Shown here piece by piece: positions 1 to 8,780 of a DNA stretch of 64,000 nucleotides; position 1 is the stretch's first letter, and every line of letters starts with the position of its first letter. The DNA is taken from NCBI RefSeq assembly GCF_023706045.1, contig NZ_BQYL01000001.1:1054001-1118000 (forward strand), given 5' to 3'. The DNA is from Kangiella sp. TOML190. GTDB lineage: Bacteria > Pseudomonadota > Gammaproteobacteria > Enterobacterales > Kangiellaceae. The position numbers were made by a program, and so were the translations under genes. The notes under the pieces are model-generated. The model was not told the DNA's origin and did not search any database. It saw only the letters and a list, made by a program, of their open reading frames with translations.

Positions 1-156
1 GGCGGCAACATGGCTAGAGCCACAAGCAAAGGCAAAACGTCTTATGACTATCAAGGCTGGTACCGTTTAGAAATTGTATCGCCCAAAGGAGTGAAAAGCA
101 TTAAACGCAACTACACTCTGACCTGTAAAAAAGACGACATGAAATTTAAGAATTAG
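1..156 (+). CDS. 3' end of an unknown protein (partial)
   Basis: The window opens inside a reading frame that ends at TAG 154-156 and gives 51 residues, with a Trp-Tyr-Arg-Leu segment and a single Cys in a Tyr-Thr-Leu-Thr-Cys context near a lysine-rich end. A rho-independent terminator follows, which supports this being the true end of a gene. The next gene encodes a type IV pilin accessory protein, so a pilin or pilin-like protein is one possibility. The fragment is too short to recognise a family and no function is assigned. Confidence 0.55.
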   Translation, partial: GGNMARATSKGKTSYDYQGWYRLEIVSPKGVKSIKRNYTLTCKKDDMKFKN

Positions 157-172
157 TACTGAGTTTATTGCA

Positions 173-198
173 GCCTCGCAAACGCGGGGCTTTTTTTT
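173..198 (+). terminator. rho-independent terminator
   Basis: A 7-bp stem (GCCTCGC / GCGGGGC, one G-T pair) with a 4-nt loop is followed by eight T residues, directly after the partial first gene. Confidence 0.85.
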
Positions 199-254
199 GC
201 TTGATAAAAGCGGTAATATTTTTCGCAAGTTAAGTTATCACAGTATAAATCAAT

Positions 255-959
255 ATGACTCGAGTTCGTGCGGCTTTAACCCACTTTGGGATCAGCGTTA
301 TCGTCTTTGCGCTGTTTTTATCTTTGGTCTTTTTTGTTTGGTATGCATGGCCATTTAACCTTACTCAAGGGATTGCCGAGATTGTTTATATCATGGCTGG
401 GGTTGACGTAGTGCTGGGGCCTTTGTTGACTTTAATCGTCTTTAAGTCGGGCAAGAAGAGCTTGAAGTTTGATTTGTCGGTGATTGCCGCAATACAGATC
501 GCTGCGCTGGTTTATGGCGCTAGCGTTATCTATAAAGAACGTCCTGCTTATATCGTTTTTAACGTGGATCGTTTTAGTGTGGTAGAGATTAGCGATATTA
601 ATATGCAAGATAGTCCCATCCCTGAGCAGGTCGTGGGTATCTTCGAGAAGCCACGACTGATTTTTGCGGAAAGGGCTTCGGGTGATGATGCTTTTGAAAT
701 TATGCTGAATGCCGCTGCGGGTGGTAAAGATATTGATCGCCTGCCAAAGTTCTACCGCGATTATCATACCAATAAGCTCGAGGTGATTCGGGGTACTAAG
801 CCTGCCAAATCGCTGCCCGTTGATGCTGGGCCGATTGATATGATCGAGCATATTCATTATGCGCCGGTGGTGGGCAAAAAGCGAAACATCGTTGCGCTAT
901 TGGACAATCGTACTGGCGAAGTTCTGGAGTATCGTCTGGTTGATCCTTGGGGTGAATAA
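255..959 (+). CDS. TfpX/TfpZ-family type IV pilin accessory protein
   Basis: This 234-residue protein has an N-terminal membrane segment (about residues 11-32) followed by two further hydrophobic helices (about 38-62 and 74-92), then a soluble periplasmic-looking domain ending in a conserved-looking Trp-Gly-Glu. The N-terminal pattern, with Pro-Phe-x-Leu-x-x-x-x-Gly and Asp-Val-Val-Leu-Gly-Pro-Leu-Leu-Thr-Leu, is typical of the TfpX/TfpZ family that assists assembly of certain type IV pilins. No strong ribosome binding site precedes ATG 255. A terminator separates it from the preceding gene. Family assignment is from recognised sequence style; the pilin partner is not identified here. Confidence 0.75.
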   Translation: MTRVRAALTHFGISVIVFALFLSLVFFVWYAWPFNLTQGIAEIVYIMAGVDVVLGPLLTLIVFKSGKKSLKFDLSVIAAIQIAALVYGASVIYKERPAYIVFNVDRFSVVEISDINMQDSPIPEQVVGIFEKPRLIFAERASGDDAFEIMLNAAAGGKDIDRLPKFYRDYHTNKLEVIRGTKPAKSLPVDAGPIDMIEHIHYAPVVGKKRNIVALLDNRTGEVLEYRLVDPWGE

Positions 960-975
960 TCAGGTTGTTAGCTGT

Positions 976-1413
976 TTATAAGACCGCGTAAGCACCTTCA
1001 AAGGAAGCTTTAACCTGCTCATTTTCGATCACTTCGACCAGCAGCTTGAGTTTCGATCGGCCTTTGCTATTTAGCTGTTTTTCAAATAAGGTCAGCTGCT
1101 CATCACTAGGTAGCTTGGTGCGAGCGATAATGTCACCTTTGATAGGTTGTAAATAGTTGATTTGTGCTTTCCCTAACACCACTGAGCCTTTTAAACCCTC
1201 TTGTTTTAAGTGGTTTGTCAGTAGCGACCAGCCAGCCAGAGTTGCGGTGGTATAGATGCTGCCGGCAAAAGCGGTTTGGTGGATATTTTTATTCGCTTCA
1301 AAGGGCGCTTTGATTTCGATATCAGACTTACTCAACTTTTGTACCTCTATCGCCATGGCTTGGGTGATAGGAATCTCTTGATACAGCAGCTGTTGCAGTT
1401 CATGCGGCGTCAT
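976..1413 (-). CDS. YiiD C-terminal-type hotdog thioesterase domain protein
   Basis: This 145-residue single-domain protein matches the putative thioesterase domain found at the C-terminus of YiiD. It opens with an MTPHELQQLLYQEIP-type helix. The central stretch with Asn-x-His-x-Thr-Ala-Phe-Ala-Gly-Ser-Ile-Tyr corresponds to the hotdog helix region where such enzymes bind acyl-CoA. It ends with the Phe-Glu-Gly-x-Tyr-Ala-Val strand. The substrate is unknown. It is transcribed toward the pilin accessory gene, with only 16 bp between the two 3' ends. Confidence 0.75.
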   Translation of the reverse strand: MTPHELQQLLYQEIPITQAMAIEVQKLSKSDIEIKAPFEANKNIHQTAFAGSIYTTATLAGWSLLTNHLKQEGLKGSVVLGKAQINYLQPIKGDIIARTKLPSDEQLTLFEKQLNSKGRSKLKLLVEVIENEQVKASFEGAYAVL

Positions 1414-1536
1414 TATTAGTTTTTAATCTATGTTGACAAGGCTATTGCCTAAATCTTAGCAATTTAACCGCTAAAAATAACCCTTTTTGTAGGCTTTGGC
1501 GTTTATAGCATCAGATTGATAACGAATAGGATGCAG

Positions 1537-3381
1537 ATGATGAAACCCTTAATGAAGAAAACCTTAATCGCCGCTTCGGTGGCTATGGCTTTAGCCGCTT
1601 GTCAAAACCTTGAGCAAGAACCTAAGGGGGAAAAGCAAGCCAATAAATCCGATAAAGAAACAGAGTTGGTGGAACTCAATATCGCGCAAGAAGAAAAACG
1701 ACAGCTTATCGAGTTACAACAAAAGCAACGACAGATTGCAAAAAAGCCAGTGACCACCACCGGCTCACGGATTATGGCTGACAGCATTGACTATAATCAT
1801 ACTAGTCCTCTTGTCATGCCAGTGCCGCCAGTGGCTGAAAATCGTGAAAATTATAAGCACTTTGACGATAATGGTGTTTTTGTAGTCAGCGAAAATCCAG
1901 TTTCTACCTTTAGCATTGATGTGGATACTGCCTCATACACTAATGTTCGCCGTATTTTAAATGAAGGTGTTTTACCGCCTAAAGATGCGGTGCGTTTAGA
2001 AGAGTTTATTAATTATTTTGATTACGATTTCGCAGGTTCAAAGAATCTGGAAAAGCCTTTCTCCGTCAACACCAGCGTTATGGCAGCCCCTTGGAACCAA
2101 GATGCGCATCTGGTGCAGATTGGGATTAAGGGTTATGAACCAGAAGAAAAACCTTTGCCTGCTTCTAATCTAGTGTTTTTGGTGGATGTGTCCGGCTCGA
2201 TGCAAAGTCCTAAAAAATTGGGATTAGTAAAACGTTCATTAAAACTGCTGATCAAACAACTGTCTGCTAAGGATAAGGTATCTTTGGTGGTTTATGCGGG
2301 TGCTTCAGGCGTGGTGCTTGACCCCACTTCTGGTGATAACAAGATTGCAATCGAACAAGCTATTGATCGACTAACTGCTGGCGGTTCGACCAATGGTGCC
2401 GCGGGGATTGAACTGGCTTATCAAATGGCCAAACAGGGTTTTATTAAAGAAGGTATTAATCGCGTTATTTTGGCGACCGATGGCGATTTTAATGTGGGCG
2501 TTACTAATCATGAACAGTTGATGGAACTGATCGAGTCTAAGCGCAAAAGCAATATTTTCTTTAGCAGCTTGGGTTTTGGTCGCGGTAACTATAATGATCA
2601 TTTGATGGAACAGCTCGCGAACAAGGGCAATGGCAATGCCGCCTATATTGACAGCTTGCAAGAAGCGAAAAAAGTGCTGGTAGATGAGCGCGCAGGAACC
2701 TTAATGACCATAGCCAAGGATGTCAAAATTCAGGTGGAATTTAATCCACAAGTGGTTAGCGAATACCGTTTGTTAGGTTATGAAAATCGTTTGCTAAACC
2801 GTGAAGATTTTAATAATGATAAGGTGGATGCTGGTGAAATTGGCGCTGGACATACTATCACTGCCCTGTATGAAGTAGTGTTGAATGACTCTAAGGCTAA
2901 GCGAGTCGATCCTTTGCGTTATTCTCAAGAACGCCAAGCGGCAGTAGAGCAACAAGCTGCCTCGGGACAAAGACTGGCGAACGAAGCGGCAATGGTCAAA
3001 CTGCGCTATAAGATGCCGGATGGCGAGAGCAGCCGATTAATCCAGCAGCCGTTATACCGAACGGCTTTTGATAAGCCGCAGAGCGATAAGAATATTCAGT
3101 TTGCTGCTAGCGCTGCAGGCTTTGCTCAATTGCTGCGCGGCGGTAAGTTTGTTGGTGACTGGAATTGGCAAGATGCGATTACTTATGCTCGCCAAGCTAA
3201 AGGCAAGGATCACCACGGCTATCGAGCTGAAATGATTCGCCTAATGGAAATGGCACAGCTCTTATCGGATGAGGTATCTGACCAAGTTTCTGATGAAAAA
3301 GTTGATAGGGGCAAGGTCTCAACTAATGCCAGTACCGTCCAGAATAAAGTCCTAGTGAGTATGCAAAAGCGTCAGCGTTAG
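1537..3381 (+). CDS. YfbK-like VWA-domain lipoprotein
   Basis: An in-frame frame extends upstream to TTG 1516, but an AGG at 1528-1530 fits ATG 1537 or 1540 best. The N-terminus is a lipoprotein signal with a Leu-Ala-Ala-Cys lipobox (Cys about residue 22), followed by a Lys/Glu/Gln-rich linker. A TGSRIMADS motif sits at about residues 75-83. The VWA N-terminal segment with Ser-Thr-Phe-Ser-Ile-Asp-Val-Asp-Thr-Ala-Ser-Tyr follows, then a VWA domain with an intact DxSGS MIDAS motif near residue 217, then a C-terminal DUF3520-like domain. Such proteins are membrane-tethered, metal-dependent adhesion or scaffold proteins of unclear role. It is followed by ECF sigma and anti-sigma-like genes, which suggests one envelope-signalling unit. 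Confidence 0.85.
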   Translation: MMKPLMKKTLIAASVAMALAACQNLEQEPKGEKQANKSDKETELVELNIAQEEKRQLIELQQKQRQIAKKPVTTTGSRIMADSIDYNHTSPLVMPVPPVAENRENYKHFDDNGVFVVSENPVSTFSIDVDTASYTNVRRILNEGVLPPKDAVRLEEFINYFDYDFAGSKNLEKPFSVNTSVMAAPWNQDAHLVQIGIKGYEPEEKPLPASNLVFLVDVSGSMQSPKKLGLVKRSLKLLIKQLSAKDKVSLVVYAGASGVVLDPTSGDNKIAIEQAIDRLTAGGSTNGAAGIELAYQMAKQGFIKEGINRVILATDGDFNVGVTNHEQLMELIESKRKSNIFFSSLGFGRGNYNDHLMEQLANKGNGNAAYIDSLQEAKKVLVDERAGTLMTIAKDVKIQVEFNPQVVSEYRLLGYENRLLNREDFNNDKVDAGEIGAGHTITALYEVVLNDSKAKRVDPLRYSQERQAAVEQQAASGQRLANEAAMVKLRYKMPDGESSRLIQQPLYRTAFDKPQSDKNIQFAASAAGFAQLLRGGKFVGDWNWQDAITYARQAKGKDHHGYRAEMIRLMEMAQLLSDEVSDQVSDEKVDRGKVSTNASTVQNKVLVSMQKRQR

Positions 3382-3426
3382 TGGTTAGTCCACAAGCGTA
3401 AGTATTATGCAGAAACTTATTTTGCC

Positions 3427-4119
3427 ATGAGACCGGTGCTTGAAAGCTTTGGCGTTAATCGGCATCATGAGGAAACCTTAGTTAATCCTGATGATGCCTT
3501 GGACGCCAGTTTAACCAACTCTAAAGATGGTCAGTCGCCGCCAGCGGCTAAAGCTGAGTTTAGCGATGAAGCTTTGATGGCGGCTTACGCGTCGGGTAAT
3601 TTACAGGCTTTTGAAGCTTTATACCTACGCCACAAGGATCCGCTGTTACGCTATTTTATACGTCAGGTAAGTCCACGAGAAACCGCCGAAGAACTATTCC
3701 AAGAAACATGGCAGAGTTTAATTAAAAATGCCAAGTCCTATAAAAGCTCGGCAAAATTTACCACTTACCTTTACACCATTGCCCACAGTCGTTTAGTGGA
3801 TTTTTATCGAAAAAATGGTCGCTTAGGCGAATTTGCAATGGACGATCAGTATGCCGAGCTTGAGGCAACTAAGGATAGCCAACCAGAGCGTTTGTTGGAT
3901 CTATCACAACTGGGTGAGCAATTATTGGCGGCGTTGGATCAATTGGCAGCGGCCCAGAAAGAAGTTTTTATTTTAAAATTTGAGGCGGGAATGACGGTTC
4001 CCGAAATAGCAGAATCTTTAGGTGACAACGCCGAAGCAGTTAAAAGCCGTTTGCGCTATGCGATAGCCAATTTAAAGGGGTTTTTTAAGGCAGAAGAGTT
4101 AAAAGTCGAGTCGAACTGA
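3427..4119 (+). CDS. ECF-family RNA polymerase sigma factor
   Basis: The 230-residue protein has an extra N-terminal stretch of about 45 residues, then sigma region 2 (about 50-120: Leu-Arg-His-Lys-Asp-x-Leu-Leu-Arg-Tyr-Phe, Ala-Glu-Glu-Leu-Phe-Gln-Glu-Thr, Phe-Thr-Thr-Tyr-Leu-Tyr-Thr-Ile-Ala) and sigma region 4 (about 160-220, with an HTH around Met-Thr-Val-Pro-Glu-Ile-Ala-Glu-Ser-Leu). It would direct RNA polymerase to a specific promoter set. It lies 45 bp after the VWA lipoprotein gene and 19 bp before an anti-sigma-like membrane protein gene, the usual arrangement for sigma/anti-sigma pairs. Target promoters were not identified. Confidence 0.9.
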   Translation: MRPVLESFGVNRHHEETLVNPDDALDASLTNSKDGQSPPAAKAEFSDEALMAAYASGNLQAFEALYLRHKDPLLRYFIRQVSPRETAEELFQETWQSLIKNAKSYKSSAKFTTYLYTIAHSRLVDFYRKNGRLGEFAMDDQYAELEATKDSQPERLLDLSQLGEQLLAALDQLAAAQKEVFILKFEAGMTVPEIAESLGDNAEAVKSRLRYAIANLKGFFKAEELKVESN

Positions 4120-4138
4120 AGATTAGGCGGTTATATGT

Positions 4139-5122
4139 ATGAGTAATCACGAAACTAATAGCGACAAAAACACTGAGCAAAACATTGAGCAGCAGCTTGA
4201 GGCAGCCTATCAGGCTCAATCGCAAGAGAAAACTTCGCTGGAGTTGGATCAAAATATTATGAAGATGGCGCAGGAACAACTACAAGTTGATGCTACGCCA
4301 ACAAAAGGCTTCTGGGCGAGTTTATTTACCTCTAAAAAAATGAAGTATGGTTTTTCCACTGCGGCTGCACTTTTTATGACCGTTGGAATAGCCCGCTTTA
4401 TGGTTTATTTAAGCCAAACGCCACAAAGCTCTTCGCAAGTAATGTCGCAAGCGGTGTCGGAAGACCTAGCGCAAAGCTCTGATCAGTATGCGGCTAAAAT
4501 TTCTAGTGACATAGTCGCGGATTCGGTGACCTTTGAAAGTCCAGAAGTGTTAGTTGCCAAGGAGTCTGTTGCCAATGCCAGAACTCGAGAGTTAGCAGCC
4601 TTGAAAAAGCAAAAAAGGCCTGTTGCTGACTCGAGCAGCGATAAACCAACCAAACCAAGCTTCGTGGATAGTAGCAGTGATCAAGAGCCGCTAGCGATGG
4701 CAAAAACAAGCCCGCCGGTAGAGCTAGAAGCCGATGATAAAGCTATCCCTGCAGCTGCCGCGCCAGATAAAACTGAGTTAGCCGCTGCTCAAGTCGTGGC
4801 TGCTAAACAAGGTGCAGAGCATCAAACAGCAAGCGTAGCAGAAGTAGCCGTAGCAGAAGAAAATAGTCTGGTCATTACCGGAGCAAGAATTAAAGCCGAT
4901 TCCGAAGCAGTGGGCGTTTTGGATGAAGCGGTGGCGGGATATCCTCTACCGGAAGTCTGGCTAGAAGAAATCGAAGCTTATTTAGAAGAGGGTGATCAAT
5001 TAAAAGCGCTCGAAGAGTGGCAGCAATTAAAAAATACTTACCCAGAGTTTACAGCTCCTGCAAAAGTGCAAAAACAGCTCGAAGCGATCATTGAAATTGG
5101 ACACAAAAACAACAAAAAATAA
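4139..5122 (+). CDS. Single-pass anti-sigma-like membrane protein
   Basis: An AGGCGG ribosome binding site lies 8 nt before ATG 4139. The 327-residue protein has a Glu/Gln-rich cytoplasmic N-terminus of about 70 residues, one membrane helix (about 71-91), a long Ser/Ala-rich periplasmic linker, a VITGARIKADS motif (residues 245-255) and a C-terminal helical motif of Leu-Pro-Glu-x-Trp-Leu-x-x-Ile with a later Tyr-Pro-Glu-Phe. That ending is common in proteobacterial anti-sigma-type proteins. Position directly after the ECF sigma gene makes a regulatory partner the best guess. No zinc-binding HxxxCxxC motif is visible, so it is not a ZAS-type anti-sigma factor. Confidence 0.7.
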   Translation: MSNHETNSDKNTEQNIEQQLEAAYQAQSQEKTSLELDQNIMKMAQEQLQVDATPTKGFWASLFTSKKMKYGFSTAAALFMTVGIARFMVYLSQTPQSSSQVMSQAVSEDLAQSSDQYAAKISSDIVADSVTFESPEVLVAKESVANARTRELAALKKQKRPVADSSSDKPTKPSFVDSSSDQEPLAMAKTSPPVELEADDKAIPAAAAPDKTELAAAQVVAAKQGAEHQTASVAEVAVAEENSLVITGARIKADSEAVGVLDEAVAGYPLPEVWLEEIEAYLEEGDQLKALEEWQQLKNTYPEFTAPAKVQKQLEAIIEIGHKNNKK

Positions 5123-5230
5123 GAGTCAAAGGACGCTTTGCTACTGTTTTCTAAGGGATTTTTCTTTGCGTAATTGACGTTTTGGATCTAGCTTCTCACC
5201 CTCAACTCAAGTAAAATATCGCCCCTAAAA

Positions 5231-5244
5231 TTGACTTAAATCAA
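5231..5244. promoter_or_regulatory. FNR/Anr-like box upstream of coxB
   Basis: TTGAC-TTAA-ATCAA matches the FNR/Anr consensus TTGAT-N4-ATCAA at nine of ten specified positions. It lies about 120 bp before the coxB start and roughly 95 bp before the predicted transcription start. Oxygen-responsive control of the oxidase operon is an inference. Confidence 0.5.
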
Positions 5245-5319
5245 TGCGTTAAAAATTAATGGGGTACGGTTTCTCGATTGAGAAAATCTGATTTTTAGCA
5301 CTTAAGTCTTTGATATTTT

Positions 5320-5325
5320 TATAAT
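5320..5325 (+). promoter_or_regulatory. candidate -10 element of the coxBA-ctaGE operon
   Basis: A perfect TATAAT lies 40 bp before the coxB ATG. No good -35 hexamer lies 16-18 bp upstream, which would fit an activator-dependent promoter. A TTTCTC-GATT-GAGAAA dyad is present at 5270-5285. Confidence 0.4.
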
Positions 5326-5364
5326 TTCCCATTTTTGGGGTTTCTATAACTAGTGGAGAGAAGC

Positions 5365-6531
5365 ATGTCATTGTTCCGCAAAATCGCTGTGGCAGTTGCG
5401 GCCCTATCAGTCTTGGCACTGATGGGTTGTTCTGATCAAGCGTATAATATGCGTGAAGGGGTGACCGAGATCAGCAAAGAAGTTTACAGTCTGCATATGA
5501 TTGTATTCTGGGTTTGCGTGGTGATCGGTGTATTCACTTTCGGCGCTATGTTCTACTCGATGTGGGCACACCGCAAGAGTAAAAATCCAAATCCAGCCAA
5601 ATTTTCACACAGCACCACCGTTGAAATCATTTGGACCATTATTCCATTTATCATTCTTATCGCCTTGGCGGTTCCAGCCGTTGGTCTTTTGATCAAGATG
5701 GAAGATCCTTCGAATGCGGATATGGAAATTGTGGTTAAAGGCTGGCAGTGGAAATGGGAATACAAATATTTAGACGAAGATGACAATCCGCGTAATGATG
5801 TCAGTTTCTTCTCCAACCTAGATCAAGCTTCTCGCGACGCCAGTCTTAACTCTCCGAAATGGACATTCAGCGCGGAAAAAATTGAAGATCCGAACTATTT
5901 GTTAGAAGTCGATAATCCACTGGTGATCCCTGTCAATAAGAAAGTAAAATTCTTAGTGACAGCTGAAGATGTGATCCACTCTTTCTGGGTTCCTGATTTT
6001 TCGGTGAAAAAAGACGCCGTTCCTGGCATTATCAACGACGTTTGGGCCAATGTTCCTGAAACTGGCGTCTATCGCGGCGTTTGTGCTGAGCTTTGTGGTA
6101 AAGATCACGGCTATATGCCAATCGTGGTTAAAGTGGTTGAGCAAGCTGAGTTTGACGAATGGTACGCGGCTAAAGTCGCGGAAGCCGAAGCTGGCCCTGA
6201 CTTAAGCGAACGCACCACCGCGCAGCTAATGGCTGAAGGTGAAGCAGCCTACAACAAATATTGCTCAGCTTGTCACATGCCGAACGGCCAAGGCAATGGT
6301 CCTTTCCCATCGCTGGTTGGCGCCGAGTCAATTAAAGGCGACATCACAAAGCACGTGGATATCGTCTTAAACGGTATTCCTGGTACGGCGATGCAGGCTT
6401 TTGCCGCGCAGCTTACGGAAGCGGAAATTGCGGCCATCGTGACTTATGAGCGGAACGCTTGGGGTAACGATATGGGCGATCAAGTCCAGCCTCAAGAAGT
6501 ACATGACCAGAAAAATGGCGGGGGAGAATAA
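5365..6531 (+). CDS. coxB: Cytochrome c oxidase subunit II with C-terminal cytochrome c domain
   Basis: GTG 5353 is in frame, but ATG 5365 is preceded by GGAGAG and is the likely start, giving 388 residues. An N-terminal signal with Leu-Met-Gly-Cys (Cys22) predicts a lipoprotein. Two membrane helices follow (about 46-66 and 90-112). The CuA domain has the His of a [10 protein letters not shown] segment and Cys-Ala-Glu-Leu-Cys-Gly-x-x-His-Gly-Tyr-Met ligands. The C-terminus is a fused cytochrome c domain with Cys-Ser-Ala-Cys-His and a later Met ligand candidate, so this is a caa3-type subunit II. It accepts electrons from cytochrome c and passes them to subunit I. It is the first gene of the oxidase operon. 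Confidence 0.96.
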   Translation: MSLFRKIAVAVAALSVLALMGCSDQAYNMREGVTEISKEVYSLHMIVFWVCVVIGVFTFGAMFYSMWAHRKSKNPNPAKFSHSTTVEIIWTIIPFIILIALAVPAVGLLIKMEDPSNADMEIVVKGWQWKWEYKYLDEDDNPRNDVSFFSNLDQASRDASLNSPKWTFSAEKIEDPNYLLEVDNPLVIPVNKKVKFLVTAEDVIHSFWVPDFSVKKDAVPGIINDVWANVPETGVYRGVCAELCGKDHGYMPIVVKVVEQAEFDEWYAAKVAEAEAGPDLSERTTAQLMAEGEAAYNKYCSACHMPNGQGNGPFPSLVGAESIKGDITKHVDIVLNGIPGTAMQAFAAQLTEAEIAAIVTYERNAWGNDMGDQVQPQEVHDQKNGGGE

Positions 6532-6533
6532 TC

Positions 6534-8093
6534 ATGGGTGACCATAAACCAACCGGCATTTCACGCTGGCTCTTTACAACTAACCACAAAGACATTGGTA
6601 CTATGTACCTAGTCTTCTCGTTCATCATGTTCTTAATCGGTGGTGGCATGGCGATGGTCATTCGTGCCGAGCTATTCCAACCTGGTTTGCAATTTGTTGA
6701 ACCTAATTTCTTCAACCAGATGACTACGCTGCATGGTCTTATCATGGTCTTTGGTGCCGTGATGCCTGCAACCGTTGGTCTTGCTAACTGGTTGATCCCA
6801 ATGATGATTGGTGCGCCAGATATGGCCTTGCCAAGAATGAACAACTGGAGCTTCTGGATCTTGCCATTTGCTTTCTTCTTGTTGTTATCATCATTATTCA
6901 TGGAAGGCGGCGCACCTAACTTCGGTTGGACTTTCTATGCGCCGTTATCGACCACTTACGCGCCGCCAAGCACCACCTTCTTTATTTTCGGTGTGCATAT
7001 GATGGGTATTTCTTCCATCATGGGTGCGATTAACGTGATTGTGACTGTGTTTAATATGCGCGCTCCAGGCATGACTTTAATGAAGATGCCATTGTTCGTT
7101 TGGACTTGGTTAATCACCGCCTTCTTACTGGTGATGGTTATGCCTGTTCTGGCTGGCGCTGTGACCATGATGTTGACGGATATCCACTTCGGTACTTCAT
7201 TCTTTGATACCGCAGGTGGTGGTGATCCGGTCTTGTTCCAGCACGTATTCTGGTTCTTCGGTCACCCTGAAGTGTACATCATGATCTTGCCAGCCTTTGG
7301 TATCGCCTCCGCGATTATCCCGACGTTCTCGCGCAAGAAACTGTTTGGTTATGCTTCAATGGTTTACGCTACCGGCTCGATTGCTTTCCTATCCTTTATC
7401 GTTTGGGCACACCATATGTTTACGGTGGGTATGCCAGTCAAAGCTGAGTTGTTCTTTATGATTGCGACCATGCTGATTGCAGTACCGACGGGTGTGAAAG
7501 TATTCAACTGGATAGCGACCATGTGGAGAGGCTCGATCACTTATGAAACGCCGATGTTATACGCTTTGGCCTTCGTGATCTTGTTCACCATTGGTGGTTT
7601 CTCAGGCGTAATGCTTGCGATCACGCCAGTGGATTGGCAGTATCACGATACTTACTTCGTGGTAGCCCACTTCCACTACGTGTTATTCCCGGGTGCGATT
7701 TTCGGTACTATGGCGGCAGTTTACTATTGGTTGCCAAAATGGACTGGGCGTATGTATGACGAGAAGTTGGCGAAAATCCACTTCTGGTTATCGATCATAT
7801 TCGTTAATCTAACCTTCTTCCCAATGCACTTCTCAGGTTTGGCGGGTATGCAACGCCGTGTTCCTGACTATTCGATTATGTATTCTGATTTTAATATGTG
7901 GTCGAGTATTGGTGCGTTCGGATTGGGCTTGATGCAGTTGTTGTTCGCTTGGATCCTGATCAAGGTTTGTATCTTGAAGAAAGGTGACCAAGCAACCGGT
8001 CAAGTTTGGGAAGGTGCAGAAGGCCTTGAGTTTACTCATTTGCCATCGCCAGCACCTTATCACTCTTTCTCTACCCCACCAAAAGTAGACTAA
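6534..8093 (+). CDS. coxA: Cytochrome c oxidase subunit I
   Basis: This 519-residue, twelve-helix haem-copper oxidase core begins 2 bp after coxB. Visible signatures are the haem a ligand region Thr-Thr-Leu-His-Gly, the type-A1 motif Trp-Phe-Phe-Gly-His-Pro-Glu-Val-Tyr with the CuB-ligand His and proton-channel Glu, the His-His pair in Val-Trp-Ala-His-His-Met-Phe, and Val-Val-Ala-His-Phe-His-Tyr-Val-Leu with the haem ligands. It reduces oxygen to water and pumps protons across the inner membrane. Length and motifs are complete. Confidence 0.97.
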   Translation: MGDHKPTGISRWLFTTNHKDIGTMYLVFSFIMFLIGGGMAMVIRAELFQPGLQFVEPNFFNQMTTLHGLIMVFGAVMPATVGLANWLIPMMIGAPDMALPRMNNWSFWILPFAFFLLLSSLFMEGGAPNFGWTFYAPLSTTYAPPSTTFFIFGVHMMGISSIMGAINVIVTVFNMRAPGMTLMKMPLFVWTWLITAFLLVMVMPVLAGAVTMMLTDIHFGTSFFDTAGGGDPVLFQHVFWFFGHPEVYIMILPAFGIASAIIPTFSRKKLFGYASMVYATGSIAFLSFIVWAHHMFTVGMPVKAELFFMIATMLIAVPTGVKVFNWIATMWRGSITYETPMLYALAFVILFTIGGFSGVMLAITPVDWQYHDTYFVVAHFHYVLFPGAIFGTMAAVYYWLPKWTGRMYDEKLAKIHFWLSIIFVNLTFFPMHFSGLAGMQRRVPDYSIMYSDFNMWSSIGAFGLGLMQLLFAWILIKVCILKKGDQATGQVWEGAEGLEFTHLPSPAPYHSFSTPPKVD

Positions 8094-8146
8094 GAGCAAC
8101 TTGAACTCGTGCAGTTTTAACAGATAACGAAAAGTAGGAATAAAAA

Positions 8147-8758
8147 ATGAGCCAAGAGCCAATTTCTCAGGAACAGTCGCAAGAGACTGTTTCTGCTGAG
8201 ACAAAGCAGGAAAACCGCGTCATGACCCGCAAGTTGGTCACGGTGGCGGTGATCATGTTGGCTTTTGGTTTTGCTTTAGTGCCTTTGTACGATGTGTTTT
8301 GTGAAATCACCGGTTGGAATAGCTCCTTGGATCGGGGCCTTGCGGTCTACCAAGAACAAGAAGCCGATACCAGCCGTGAGATTAAAGTGCGTTTTGTAAC
8401 CGTAACCAAGAACGACATGCCTTGGGATTTCCGGCCACTACAAACCACCATGAAAGTACATCCTGGCAAGGAATATGAAGTGGCTTTTCGAGTAAAAAAC
8501 CGCGCAAACAAAAATATTATTGGGCAGGCAATTCCAAGTTTTTCCCCAGTTAGAGTGAGTCAGTATTTCAACAAAACCGAGTGCTTTTGTTTTAATCAGC
8601 AAACTTTAATGGCGGGAGCTGCAGAAGATATGCCGATGCGTTTCTTTATTGATAAAGATTTGCCAAAAGAGTATGACTCCATTACCTTGGTTTATACTTT
8701 GCATAATGTCTCGGAAGAAAACGTTGGCCCAAAATTACAAAAAGTAGCGGCAAACTAG
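8147..8758 (+). CDS. ctaG: Cytochrome c oxidase assembly protein CtaG (Cox11)
   Basis: The 203-residue protein has a short cytoplasmic N-terminus, one membrane helix (about 27-46) and a periplasmic Cox11 domain. The copper-binding Cys-Phe-Cys-Phe motif is present in Lys-Thr-Glu-Cys-Phe-Cys-Phe-Asn-Gln-Gln. Cox11 proteins deliver copper to the CuB site of subunit I. The gene sits between coxA and ctaE, the usual order in gammaproteobacteria. Confidence 0.95.
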   Translation: MSQEPISQEQSQETVSAETKQENRVMTRKLVTVAVIMLAFGFALVPLYDVFCEITGWNSSLDRGLAVYQEQEADTSREIKVRFVTVTKNDMPWDFRPLQTTMKVHPGKEYEVAFRVKNRANKNIIGQAIPSFSPVRVSQYFNKTECFCFNQQTLMAGAAEDMPMRFFIDKDLPKEYDSITLVYTLHNVSEENVGPKLQKVAAN

Positions 8759-8780
8759 TCGTTACCATTGGAGAAACATA

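Noticed and set aside
432-857. A 141-codon minus-strand frame inside the pilin accessory gene
   Set aside because: It lies entirely within the TfpX/TfpZ-type gene and has no ribosome binding site or family resemblance.
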